Origin: Treponema parvum
GTDB taxonomy: Bacteria > Spirochaetota > Spirochaetia > Treponematales > Treponemataceae
DNA length: 64,000 nucleotides
Direction of reading: 5' to 3'
NCBI RefSeq assembly: GCF_017893945.1
Contig: NZ_CP054257.1
Coordinates: 496,001-560,000, forward strand
The translations under genes and the position numbers were made by a program. Of this stretch, positions 16,948 to 24,617 are shown in pieces. The notes under the pieces were generated by a model. That model did no database searches. It was not told the DNA's origin and saw only the letters and a program-made list of their open reading frames with translations. How positions within the stretch are numbered: the stretch's first letter is position 1; the number at the start of each line of letters is the position of its first letter.

Positions 16948-18633
16948 TCAACCATTAAAACCCATTTCCGAAAGCGCACTCGCCGCTTCCCGAATTTCGT
17001 CATACGGCATGACGCGGTCTTTATAGATTATGGAATTTTCGTGCGATTTTCCCAAAAGCAAAACGATATCGCCCTCTTTTGCCATGGAAAAAGCCTGTCT
17101 TATGGCACGCGGCCTGTCAGGCGTAATAAACATATCCTTCCCCAATATCTTTCCTTCTTCTTTTGCGCCTTCCGCAATCATCTGTAAAAGCTCGAAAGAA
17201 TCTTCGCCGCGGGGATCTTCGTCCGTTAAAATTATTACGTCCGAGAATTTTGCCGCGATTTTTCCCTGTAAGGGGCGTTTTTGTAAGTCGCGCTCTCCTC
17301 CGCTTCCGAAAAGCGCAAATATTCTTTTTTCACAGCGTTTTCTTATGGGCGGAAAGATTGTTTCAAAAGACGAAGGCGTATGCGCATAGTCTACGATAAC
17401 TTCAAAGGGCTGTCCTTTTTCTATTGTTGTCATTCTGCCTGCGACGGGAACGAGTTCGTTCATTTTTGAACATATTTGTTCAATGTCCAGTCCCGTTAAG
17501 CCGTTTACCGCGACTGCGGCCGCCATAAGGTTGTATGCGTTGAACGCGCCGGGAAGCCTTGTTTTTACGTGAATAATTTCACCTTCGCCTGAGAAGTTTT
17601 TACAGTCGATGTCGAAAGCCATGGCGTCGCGCTTAGAAACGATGTTTTTTGCAGCGACGTAGGGGACGCCGGCCGGTACGGGCGGAAGGCTAAAATTATT
17701 TTTTTTTGCGCCGGCTTTTCCTGCCAGCCCCGCCGACGTAAAGCCGTAGACAGTCCGCCCCGTGGCGCTCATAAAGTATTGTGCGGAAGGGTCTTCCAAA
17801 TTCACGATTCCGAACGCGGGAACCTGCGTTGTTTTGCCGTTTATTGTCTTTATGTGATCGTGTTCGTCCAAGCTTCTGAACAGATTTGCCTTGTCGAAGC
17901 GGTATTGCTCAAAGGTTTTGTGAAATTCCAAATGTTCCAGAGCGACGTTCATAAAAACGCCGCAATCGAACAAAATATTTCCTGTACGGTTAAGCTTTTT
18001 TGAAAGTCCGTGCGAAGAAGATTCTATGACAGCGTATTCGCAGCCGTTTTCTACCATCTTGTACAAGGACTCTTGGATGACGGGCGCTTCGGGCGTAGTC
18101 TGGTGCTGTGGATTGTTTACGGCTTCTTCTCCGAGTGAAAACTGTACGGTGGAAATAAATCCCGCTTTTTTTCCGCACAGGCGCAAAAGCTGCCATATGA
18201 ATGAGACTGTTGAACTTTTTCCTTCGGTGCCCGTTACGCCTATTACAATCAGTTTTTTTGAAGGATGATCGTAAAAAGCGTCGGCTACGGGAGCCATCGC
18301 AAAACGGCTGTCGGGAACCTTACAAAAAACGGGAGCGTTTTTTGACCCCCACTTTGAAACTGCGTCTTCGATTCGGACTTGCAGATCTTTTTCAAATTCG
18401 CCCTGAAATATTATGACGTTTGCGCCTTTTTCCACGGCCGCCGGAATAAATTCATTTCCGTTTACGTGAGTTCCGGGAAGCGCAAAAAAAAGAGAACCGG
18501 GCGCGACGTCGCGTGAATCGAAAAACAGGCCGTTGATCGTGACCGAAAGATCGGATTTGCACGGAGTGAACCCGTCGCTCTTTGTAAAACTGTTTTCAAA
18601 CGCAGAGATTATATTTGATAATTTTTTTATCAT
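16948..18633 (-). CDS. murE: UDP-N-acetylmuramoyl-tripeptide synthetase
   Basis: MurE adds the third, diamino acid residue to UDP-MurNAc-L-Ala-D-Glu. Visible are VTGTEGKSSTVSF (ATP loop, about residue 135), TTPEAPVIQESLYKM, the YAVIESSSHGL segment and the C-terminal VDYAHTPSSFE and FGSGGERDLQKRP motifs. The residue-selection motif reads DEDPRGED instead of the DNPR of diaminopimelate enzymes. Treponemes are reported to use ornithine, so the specificity may differ; this is inference. At 561 residues it is longer than usual (~500). No Shine-Dalgarno is present before the ATG. Confidence 0.92.
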   Translation of the reverse strand: MIKKLSNIISAFENSFTKSDGFTPCKSDLSVTINGLFFDSRDVAPGSLFFALPGTHVNGNEFIPAAVEKGANVIIFQGEFEKDLQVRIEDAVSKWGSKNAPVFCKVPDSRFAMAPVADAFYDHPSKKLIVIGVTGTEGKSSTVSFIWQLLRLCGKKAGFISTVQFSLGEEAVNNPQHQTTPEAPVIQESLYKMVENGCEYAVIESSSHGLSKKLNRTGNILFDCGVFMNVALEHLEFHKTFEQYRFDKANLFRSLDEHDHIKTINGKTTQVPAFGIVNLEDPSAQYFMSATGRTVYGFTSAGLAGKAGAKKNNFSLPPVPAGVPYVAAKNIVSKRDAMAFDIDCKNFSGEGEIIHVKTRLPGAFNAYNLMAAAVAVNGLTGLDIEQICSKMNELVPVAGRMTTIEKGQPFEVIVDYAHTPSSFETIFPPIRKRCEKRIFALFGSGGERDLQKRPLQGKIAAKFSDVIILTDEDPRGEDSFELLQMIAEGAKEEGKILGKDMFITPDRPRAIRQAFSMAKEGDIVLLLGKSHENSIIYKDRVMPYDEIREAASALSEMGFNG

Positions 18634-18639
18634 TCAATA

Positions 18640-18669
18640 ATTTTACTGCGAAACGCTTGCAATATACAA
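18640..18669 (-). promoter_or_regulatory. promoter of murE-ddl-murD
   Basis: On the minus strand TTGTAT (18664-18669) and TAAAAT (18640-18645) are 18 bp apart, and the -10 ends 6 nt before the murE ATG. The expected start would coincide with the start codon, so the transcript looks leaderless. Confidence 0.5.
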
Positions 18670-18697
18670 GGCGACAAAAAAATACTAAACTCTTTAT

Positions 18698-19102
18698 ATG
18701 TTTGAAATAAGAGTGGAAACGGACTTTGCGGCGGCACATTTTTTGTGCGATTACCACGGAAAGTGCGAAAATCTGCACGGACACAATTACAAGGTTTTTT
18801 CATACGTCCGCGGCGTAGAACTCGGTCAAGGCGGCATGCTTATAGATTTCAGCCTTCTTAAAAAAATTCTTAAAACGGTGATAGATAAACTTGATCATAC
18901 TAATCTCAACGATATGGGAATTTTTTGCGGGAATCCGAGCGCCGAGCGAATTGCAAAATTTATTTTTGACTCGGTTCTCGTCGAAGCAAAGGCTTTAGGA
19001 TGTGATTTGGACTACTTTAGCGGAAAAAAAGAACCGTTTTTGTATGCCGTCGATGTTTTTGAAACCGATAGGAACCGCGCCAGATATTGTCCTGATTTAT
19101 AA
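18698..19102 (+). CDS. queD: 6-carboxy-5,6,7,8-tetrahydropterin synthase / 6-pyruvoyl-tetrahydropterin synthase family
   Basis: A 134-residue T-fold enzyme of queuosine biosynthesis. The zinc and catalytic signature CENLHGHNYKV (Cys plus two His) is at about residues 27-37 with the third zinc His in AAHFLC upstream. LDHTNLND and NPSAERIAKFIF follow, and a Glu near the C-terminus (VFETDRN) completes the pterin site. No queC, queE or queF lies nearby. No good ribosome binding site is visible. It is divergent from murE and ends 5 bp from the convergent thioesterase gene. Confidence 0.85.
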   Translation: MFEIRVETDFAAAHFLCDYHGKCENLHGHNYKVFSYVRGVELGQGGMLIDFSLLKKILKTVIDKLDHTNLNDMGIFCGNPSAERIAKFIFDSVLVEAKALGCDLDYFSGKKEPFLYAVDVFETDRNRARYCPDL

Positions 19103-19107
19103 AAAGC

Positions 19108-19890
19108 TCATTTATAAAACAGTTCGCTCTCAAAGCAGACGTTATGATCGGTTTTCCCCGCAACCGTAATCTTTTTTGCTTCGTCATCGAAATGTGCAAA
19201 CATCGTGAGCGTCTGACCTCTTACGGCCTCTTTTGAATAATTTATTCTAAAATCCGTAAAATTTTTTTTCTGATATTCTTCCGGCAGACAATCTACGGTA
19301 AAAGCTCCGTATCGCGAATTGTTCGTATGCCCGTTGCTGTCTATGTCGGTAAAACAAATAGGGCGCCGGTTTAATTCCTGCATGTTTTCAGGCAAAATTA
19401 TCTTTCCCGTCGGAATTCCTTCGTACGGCACAAGATAATTCGGGACAGGCGACCGGAGGTTAAAATCCTTAGTGCGTATTATTTTCCTTGTGTCGGGGTT
19501 TACCAAGAGCCATGTGCTGTGACCTGTGATCAGAACATCTTCCGCGTCCGACAGGATCTTATAACGGCGAACCAGCTGCAAGGGTTCGGGCGTTTCTTCC
19601 CACGTCACTATACGAATCCTCTCGTCCGATTGCGGTCTTTTAAAAAAACGAAAAGATTGCCTTGAAAGAAGAATTATAACTTGATTTTTCCAAAGCATTT
19701 TCCACGAAAACCCGCGCAGATTGTAATCTTCCGTTGCAGAGTCGGAGCACAGTTTTAAAAGTTCGTAAAGATTCAACTTATTGTCGGCGCTGCATTGGCT
19801 GAAATATATCTTAGCTTCTCTATTAAAAATCGGGATTTCGTTTCCGTTATTGTCTTTTACATAGTCAAACCATTCTTTAAATTCTTCCAT
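19108..19890 (-). CDS. acyl-ACP thioesterase
   Basis: A tandem hot-dog protein of about 260 residues matching bacterial acyl-ACP thioesterases (PF01643), which release fatty acids from acyl carrier protein. Recognisable segments are the early DNKLNLYELLKLCSDSATEDYNLRG, the RIVTWEETPE and RRYKIL strands and the second-domain CFTDIDSNGHTNNSRYG, carrying the catalytic Asp/Asn/His set. I use the ATG at 19890 (MEEFKEWF); a GTG at 19902 would add four residues, and neither has a clear Shine-Dalgarno. It lies downstream of hisF, separated by a hairpin repeat. Confidence 0.85.
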   Translation of the reverse strand: MEEFKEWFDYVKDNNGNEIPIFNREAKIYFSQCSADNKLNLYELLKLCSDSATEDYNLRGFSWKMLWKNQVIILLSRQSFRFFKRPQSDERIRIVTWEETPEPLQLVRRYKILSDAEDVLITGHSTWLLVNPDTRKIIRTKDFNLRSPVPNYLVPYEGIPTGKIILPENMQELNRRPICFTDIDSNGHTNNSRYGAFTVDCLPEEYQKKNFTDFRINYSKEAVRGQTLTMFAHFDDEAKKITVAGKTDHNVCFESELFYK

Positions 19891-19924
19891 TTTTTTTCTC
19901 ACTGTGTTTTAAGAATTTTAAGGA

Positions 19925-19951
19925 ACTTCTAAAAACTGCGTTTTTAGAATA
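19925..19951. repeat. hairpin repeat, copy A (TCTAAAAACTGC family)
   Basis: Perfect 9-bp arms TTCTAAAAA (19927-19935) and its complement (19941-19949) close a 5-nt loop CTGCG. The same core, GGAAC(T/C)TCTAAAAACTGC, recurs at the end of troA (28047-28076), so this is a dispersed palindromic element. Here it lies between hisF and the thioesterase gene, antisense to both. Confidence 0.65.
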
Positions 19952-19964
19952 CCTCCGTAAAACC

Positions 19965-20729
19965 TCACATTCTCATAGGAATTCCGCACTCTTTAAGTTC
20001 CTTTTTTATTTTCGGAACCGTATATTCCCCCGAATGGACCATAGTTGCAATAAGAGCGGCGGCGGCTTTTCCCTCTGTTAGAACTTCTTTAATGTGGTCT
20101 ACGGCGCCGCCGCCGCCCGAAGCTATTACCGGAACTTCGACGCTTTCCGCAATCATCCGCGTGAGATTTACCTCGTAGCCGGCTTTTGTTCCGTCGGCGT
20201 CTATGGAATTCAGAACTATTTCGCCTGCGCCGAGCGAAACCGCTTTTTGCGCCCATTCGCGGGCGTCAAGTTCCGTTGCTGTTCGTCCCCCGTTTATGTA
20301 TATGCGGTAGCCTGAAGGCATCGAGTCGTCTTTTGCGGCGTCCATGCCCAACACTATGCATTGATTGCCGAAAATACGCGCGCCTTCCTTTATAAGAGAA
20401 GGATTTTTTACCGCCTGAGAATTAAGGCTCACTTTTTCGGCTCCGGCAAGTATTGTAGAGCGGATATCGTCGATCGTGCCTATTCCGCCTCCTACGCAAA
20501 AAGGAATAAAAACCTGCGCGGCGACCTTTTCGATCAATTCAAGGATCGGGCCCCGCCCGCGCGGCGACGCCATTATGTCGTAAAAAACAAGTTCGTCCAC
20601 CCCCTGCCGGTAATATTCCGCCGCCATTTCTACAGGATCGCCTATGTCCTTATTGTTTTGGAATTTTATTCCTTTCGTAGTCCGGCCGTCTTTTACGTCA
20701 AGGCATATGATTATGCGTTTTTTTAACAT
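19965..20729 (-). CDS. hisF: imidazole glycerol phosphate synthase, cyclase subunit
   Basis: HisF is the (beta/alpha)8-barrel that turns PRFAR plus HisH-delivered ammonia into imidazole glycerol phosphate and AICAR. The catalytic acid D11 is in [10 protein letters not shown] and the second acid in the [10 protein letters not shown] strand. The phosphate-binding loops [10 protein letters not shown] and [13 protein letters not shown] are intact. At 254 residues it is full length. Its start overlaps the hisH end by 7 bp. No other his genes are in the window, so the pair may work in a dispersed histidine pathway or with another substrate. Confidence 0.93.
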   Translation of the reverse strand: MLKKRIIICLDVKDGRTTKGIKFQNNKDIGDPVEMAAEYYRQGVDELVFYDIMASPRGRGPILELIEKVAAQVFIPFCVGGGIGTIDDIRSTILAGAEKVSLNSQAVKNPSLIKEGARIFGNQCIVLGMDAAKDDSMPSGYRIYINGGRTATELDAREWAQKAVSLGAGEIVLNSIDADGTKAGYEVNLTRMIAESVEVPVIASGGGGAVDHIKEVLTEGKAAAALIATMVHSGEYTVPKIKKELKECGIPMRM

Positions 20730-21427
20730 ATTTTACCGCCTTCCAAATCGCATTTGCCGCCTAAAAACCGATCTCCGCTGCAGCAAGACGGGCAATCTTT
20801 TTTTACGTAATTTTTAAGGATCGCTAATCCCTGCGCGCCTGATTTTTCAGGATGAAATTGGAATGCGGAAATATTACCGCATTCAATGCATGCGGGAACC
20901 GGAAAACCGTAGTCCGATACGGCTTTTATGACGGATTTGTCTTCAGGCTGCATCACATATGAATGCACAAAGTAAAAGTCGCTTTTAGGAGGGATTCCTT
21001 CCAAAAGTTTTGAAGATCCGTTTACGGTGTCTATATCGTTCCAACCCATGTGGGGGACTTTCAGGTTTTCGCCTGTATTCGCGTTCAATTCCTTCCGGAC
21101 CGAAGCGAAATGCCGCACGGAACCTTTTACCAGTCCCAGACATTCGGTATTATCTTCTTCCGAATATTCAAATATTATCTGAGCGCCGAGGCAGATCCCC
21201 ATGAGAAGCTTACCCGATTTAGCCCAGTCTTTAAGAAAGCGATCAAAGCCCGTGATCCTAAGCTGCTCCATGGCATAAGAGGCGTTGCCCACCCCGGGAA
21301 AGATCAGCCTTTCGCAGTTTTCCAGCGCCGAGGGACTTTTTGAAAGGATGAACGGCGCATTTAACGCTGAAAGAGCCCTCTCCACGCTGCTGATATTTCC
21401 CGCATTGTAATCGACTATTCCTGTCAT
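20723..21427 (-). CDS. hisH: imidazole glycerol phosphate synthase, glutaminase subunit
   Basis: HisH is the class I glutamine amidotransferase that supplies ammonia to HisF. The nucleophile elbow is LLMGICLGAQIIFE (Cys about 79) and the His-Glu of the triad is in FQFHPEKSG near residue 194. At 234 residues it is about 25 longer than typical. The extra C-terminal tail carries five cysteines, including a CPSCC cluster, absent from standard HisH. No Shine-Dalgarno is visible before the ATG; the -10 element ends 9 nt upstream. Confidence 0.92.
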   Translation of the reverse strand: MTGIVDYNAGNISSVERALSALNAPFILSKSPSALENCERLIFPGVGNASYAMEQLRITGFDRFLKDWAKSGKLLMGICLGAQIIFEYSEEDNTECLGLVKGSVRHFASVRKELNANTGENLKVPHMGWNDIDTVNGSSKLLEGIPPKSDFYFVHSYVMQPEDKSVIKAVSDYGFPVPACIECGNISAFQFHPEKSGAQGLAILKNYVKKDCPSCCSGDRFLGGKCDLEGGKIC

Positions 21428-21436
21428 AATGATAAA

Positions 21437-21465
21437 ATTTTAGCGAATGAAAGGAACAAGGTCAA
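21437..21465 (-). promoter_or_regulatory. promoter of hisH-hisF
   Basis: On the minus strand TTGACC (21460-21465) and TAAAAT (21437-21442) are 17 bp apart; the -10 ends 9 nt before the hisH ATG, leaving a leader of about 2-3 nt. Confidence 0.55.
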
Positions 21466-21650
21466 CAACCCGCCGCAGCACAAACGCCTTCTTGCCGCTC
21501 TCTTTGCATCGTTGTGTGCCCAGAACTGCCTGATCCGCGCCTGCCTGTGAGAATTTGAGGACATTGTTTTGTTATTAGGCGCTATTCGTCGCTGTTCAAC
21601 ACTTATTCAACACTATTCAGCGGCGGTTCTTATGCGCCGATAAATAAAGT

Positions 21651-21944
21651 ATGAGTTTTTCAAAAGCACTGCCGATACTTTTACGCGTTATCACCGACAA
21701 AAATGTCATTATAATCGTGGTCTCCGTAATTCTGTATTTGAATTTTGTGAGTTATGTGCAGCATTATCATAAAAGACCGCCGCCGGTCAGAAGATCTTTA
21801 AAAAGAACCGTCCAAGCGGAAAAATCCGATTCCGCTGCTTCGGAAAACGGTGGCGGAAACGGGAATGCGGATCAGAGCGGAAGCGGCGACGGTTCCAATG
21901 ATACAGGCGGGACGGATGCTTCTTCAGAAAATTCCGACCATTGA
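21651..21944 (+). CDS. small membrane-anchored hypothetical protein
   Basis: A 97-residue protein with one hydrophobic helix at about residues 18-37 (VIIIVVSVILYLNFVSYV), a basic stretch after it (KRPPPVRRSLKR) and a Gly/Ser/Asn/Asp-rich tail that is probably disordered. The positive residues after the helix predict a cytoplasmic tail. No domain is recognised. The start has no clear ribosome binding site. Weak promoter-like hexamers lie just upstream, but the match is poor. Confidence 0.5.
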   Translation: MSFSKALPILLRVITDKNVIIIVVSVILYLNFVSYVQHYHKRPPPVRRSLKRTVQAEKSDSAASENGGGNGNADQSGSGDGSNDTGGTDASSENSDH

Positions 21945-22140
21945 GGATAACCATGGCGGATGTGTGTGCGAGGGGCTCTTTGCCGTTCAATGAAATGATG
22001 CGTTTTTATTTTGCGGCGGGCACTGACTGCATCCGCATGACTTTTTCGGTTTCAGGATTAAAAACCATTTGATCGCCGAAGTTTTTCAGTATAAAACGTA
22101 AAAAGTTACTACTGTACAAAACTTTTTCAGTATTAAACTG
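21945..22140. other. spacer with no supported gene
   Basis: Between the small membrane protein and the DUF4143 remnant I find no convincing gene. A 39-codon frame at 21953-22072 follows a GAGGATAA site but resembles nothing known. The in-frame sequence leading into the remnant contains a stop at 22099-22101, so the upstream part of that ATPase gene is gone. Confidence 0.4.
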
Positions 22141-22425
22141 GAAAACATCGTGTATCTTGAATTGCGACGCCGCGGTTTTGCCGTTTACATCGGAAAGTAC
22201 GGCGATAAGGAAATCGATTTTGTCGCCGTCAAACGGACACAAAGAATTTACGTGCAGGTTTGCAGAACATTGCCCGAAAATTCCGATCGCGAAACGGGCA
22301 ATCTGAAATCGATAAAAGACAACTACCCAAAATACGTTATTACCATGGATTTATCCGTGTGCGGAACGGACGACGGCATAAGAATCGTCCACATAAAAGA
22401 TTTCCTGCTGCAAAAAGAGTGGTAG
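22141..22425 (+). pseudogene. C-terminal remnant of a DUF4143 AAA+ ATPase
   Basis: The frame reads ENIVYLELRRRGFAVYIGKY, then GDKEIDFVAVK and, later, YPKYVITMDL and GIRIVHIKDFLL. These are the conserved last ~90 residues of the AAA_14/DUF4143 ATPases, ending in the nuclease-like IDFV motif. Full-length members have about 400 residues; here the ATPase domain is missing and a stop interrupts the frame just upstream. It is therefore a truncated relic in an accessory region; an independent short protein starting at 22150 is unlikely. Confidence 0.7.
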
Positions 22426-22524
22426 GGTAACCGATTTAAACCGCAATTTCTTATACCGCATCCTAAAGCGGCTTTTTCAAACGTACTTAGTTAAACTGAA
22501 ATTTATTAAACTGTCGTTTTTAAC

Positions 22525-22576
22525 TTGACAGTGTAAAGATAAATCGCTACAATCTGGACACTGTAAAGATTGTAGC
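22525..22576 (+). promoter_or_regulatory. promoter and nested operator of the TetR-EFR1-DUF2141 operon
   Basis: TTGACA (22525-22530) and TACAAT (22548-22553) are 17 bp apart. Two nested inverted repeats cover the promoter: GCTACAATCT at 22546-22555 with its complement at 22567-22576, and ACAGTGT at 22528-22534 with ACACTGT at 22558-22564. The first includes the -10 and the second starts in the -35. This geometry is typical of a TetR regulator repressing its own operon. Confidence 0.75.
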
Positions 22577-22590
22577 AAAAAGGGGCTCTT

Positions 22591-23193
22591 ATGCATAAAT
22601 CGAATTTGCCGTATCACCGCGAGGGATTGAAAAATCTCTTAATCGAAAAAGGCATCGAAATCGTCAATACCGACGGCGTGCAGTCCTTTTCGCTTAGAAA
22701 AGCGGCGGCAGCCTGCAAAGTAAGCCATGCCGCTCCGTACAGTCATTTCCACAACAAAGAAGAATTGCTCAACGCGATGCAGCTGCACATCACCGGGCGC
22801 TTTTCGAAAACGCTTGAAGCGGCGATTGCCGAAAATAAAAAGCCTTCCGAATTGTTAAAAAATTTGGGAAAAGCCTATGTTTCTTTTTTTATTGAAAATC
22901 CTGCATATTTTCAATTTTTGTATTCCAAATCGGACATAAAGGTCGATTTAACTTTATCTGTGCCGGATGCGGAAAATTATGCGCCTTTTATTCTGTATAA
23001 AAACAGCGTCCTTTCATTGCTTAAGCAAAATAAAGTCCAGAAAAAAAAGCAAAACGATATTTTAATAACGGTATGGGCTTTTATTCACGGACTTACGGCA
23101 TTGGCGACAATGAAAAACGTTTGCTACGACAAAAACTGGAAAGAAAAGATCGGCGATTTTATGGACGTGCTCGAACCGTCATTTTTAAAGTAA
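22591..23193 (+). CDS. TetR/AcrR-family transcriptional regulator (WHG-type C-terminus)
   Basis: A 200-residue regulator. The N-terminal helix-turn-helix is at about residues 12-60 (IEIVNTDGVQSFSLRKAAAACKVSHAAPYSHFHNKEELL), the canonical TetR DNA-binding unit. The C-terminal ligand domain contains VWAFIHGLTALA, the WHG-type signature. An AGGGG site precedes the ATG. It heads an apparent operon with the EFR1 gene 27 bp downstream and has two nested palindromes over its promoter, so autorepression is likely. The ligand is unknown. Confidence 0.88.
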   Translation: MHKSNLPYHREGLKNLLIEKGIEIVNTDGVQSFSLRKAAAACKVSHAAPYSHFHNKEELLNAMQLHITGRFSKTLEAAIAENKKPSELLKNLGKAYVSFFIENPAYFQFLYSKSDIKVDLTLSVPDAENYAPFILYKNSVLSLLKQNKVQKKKQNDILITVWAFIHGLTALATMKNVCYDKNWKEKIGDFMDVLEPSFLK

Positions 23194-23220
23194 CGGCGTG
23201 CGCATATTAAAGGGTACTAT

Positions 23221-23994
23221 ATGAACGGAATTTATTTCAGCGGGACGGGGAACACAAAATACTGTACGGAAGCGTTGGCGCAAGCGACGGGCGGCAGGGC
23301 CTGCAGTATGGAATCGGACGAAGCGCTTGAAATCCTGCGCGCGTCGGACGAAATCGCGCTCGGTTATCCTATTTACTTCAGCGACATCCCGCGCATCGTA
23401 AAAGCGTTTATTTTAGAACACGCCGATACATTCCGCGGAAAGCGCGTCTTTGTTATCGCGACGATGGGACTTTTCAGCGGAGACGGAGCGGGGCTTGCGG
23501 CCAGGCTGCTTCGAAAATGCGGGGCCGCCGTTACCGGAGGCTTACATCTGCACATGCCGGATTGTATCGCCGATGTAAAACTTTTGAAAAAAACGCCGGA
23601 AGAAAACAGGGCGCTCATAGCGGCGGCACAAAAAAAGATCGCGCGAGCGGCGGAAGGCATAAAGCGGGGAATCTATCCGAAAGACGGCCTATCGTTTTTT
23701 CACAGGATCGCAGGGCTGTTCGGACAGCGTCTGTGGTTCAAAACACATGCGAAAAAACTGACCGAGAGGCTCAAAATCCGAACGGACCGCTGCGTCGGCT
23801 GCGGCATATGCGCGGCACACTGTCCGACAAAGTCATTATATATTGAAAACAATAAAGCCGTGTTTTATCCCGGAAACTGCACGATATGCTACCGCTGCAT
23901 AAACAACTGCCCAGCGAAGGCGATCACGCTCATCGGCACGGACGTATTCGAGCAGTGCCGTTTTGAAAATTATACAAAAAAGGAAACAATATGA
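23221..23994 (+). CDS. EFR1-family flavodoxin/ferredoxin fusion protein
   Basis: A 257-residue redox protein. The N-terminal flavodoxin-like domain starts with the FMN phosphate loop FSGTGNTKYC (residues 6-15) and contains GYPIYFSDIPRIV. The C-terminal domain has two [4Fe-4S] motifs, CVGCGICAAHCP near 190 and CTICYRCINNCP near 219. EFR1 proteins are taken to shuttle electrons between flavin and iron-sulfur partners in anaerobes; the partner is not known. Its stop overlaps the DUF2141 start (ATGA), so translation is coupled. Confidence 0.87.
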   Translation: MNGIYFSGTGNTKYCTEALAQATGGRACSMESDEALEILRASDEIALGYPIYFSDIPRIVKAFILEHADTFRGKRVFVIATMGLFSGDGAGLAARLLRKCGAAVTGGLHLHMPDCIADVKLLKKTPEENRALIAAAQKKIARAAEGIKRGIYPKDGLSFFHRIAGLFGQRLWFKTHAKKLTERLKIRTDRCVGCGICAAHCPTKSLYIENNKAVFYPGNCTICYRCINNCPAKAITLIGTDVFEQCRFENYTKKETI

Positions 23995-24437
23995 AAAAAC
24001 TCTTCACTCTGTTTTTCTGCGCAATGATTTTCGGTTCGTCGTATTCCCTGTATTCCCAAACGGCGGACGGCGAAGCGCTCTGTGACACGGAAATCGTCGT
24101 TACCGGCATAAAAGAAAATTCGGGAACAATCGTTATCAGTATCCATGATTCCCCCGAAAGTTTTCGCAAACACATTCCGTATAGAACCGCCGAAACGGCG
24201 GCTGACGGAGAAAAAGCGGTATACCGCATGCGGCTCAAAGCCGGCGAATATGCTTTTTGCGTTTACCACGACGTCAACGGCGACGGAAAATTAAACGCGA
24301 ATGCGATCGGCATTCCCAAAGAGCCGTTCGGCTTCAGCAACTACGACGGCAAGGGGCCGCCCGGCAACTTCAAAAAACACAAGGTTTTTATAGACGGCGC
24401 GGCAACGGTAACCATTCCTTTGGTAAAAATGAATTAG
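23991..24437 (+). CDS. DUF2141 secreted protein
   Basis: A 148-residue exported protein with a signal peptide (MKKLFTLFFCAMIFGSSYSLYSQ) followed by a DUF2141 beta-sandwich: TEIVVTGIKENSGTIVISIHDSPESF, then YAFCVYHDVNGDGKLNANAIGIPKEPFGFSN, the family's most conserved segment, with an EF-hand-like DVNGDGKL loop. It overlaps the EFR1 stop by 4 bp. A secreted or cell-envelope role is inferred. Coupling of this domain to a TetR and a flavodoxin/ferredoxin gene is an unusual combination. Confidence 0.85.
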   Translation: MKKLFTLFFCAMIFGSSYSLYSQTADGEALCDTEIVVTGIKENSGTIVISIHDSPESFRKHIPYRTAETAADGEKAVYRMRLKAGEYAFCVYHDVNGDGKLNANAIGIPKEPFGFSNYDGKGPPGNFKKHKVFIDGAATVTIPLVKMN

Positions 24438-24617
24438 AGCTTAAAATAAACGTTTCGGCAGTTACACAATCCGCTCTCAAAGAAAAATTGGGCGTATCGC
24501 GCTGAAAAGTCTGCGGCTTTATTTTGTCCCGGCCTTTCGATTCAGCTCATTTACGACAGTTTGATAAAGTTAGGCATCGTAACTTGGCGATTGTAATCGC
24601 CGGTGCTTGCATCGATG

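Noticed and set aside
18666..18697. Leaderless promoter for queD
   Set aside because: A TACTAA lies 9 nt upstream but no -35 is found at an acceptable distance.
21953..22072. 39-codon open frame after a GAGGATAA site
   Set aside because: No recognisable features and no homologue that I can recall; probably chance.
22006..22242. Minus-strand open frame ending in FNPETEKVMRMQSVPAAK
   Set aside because: It lies antisense to the DUF4143 remnant and has no ribosome binding site; the ending looks protein-like but nothing supports expression.
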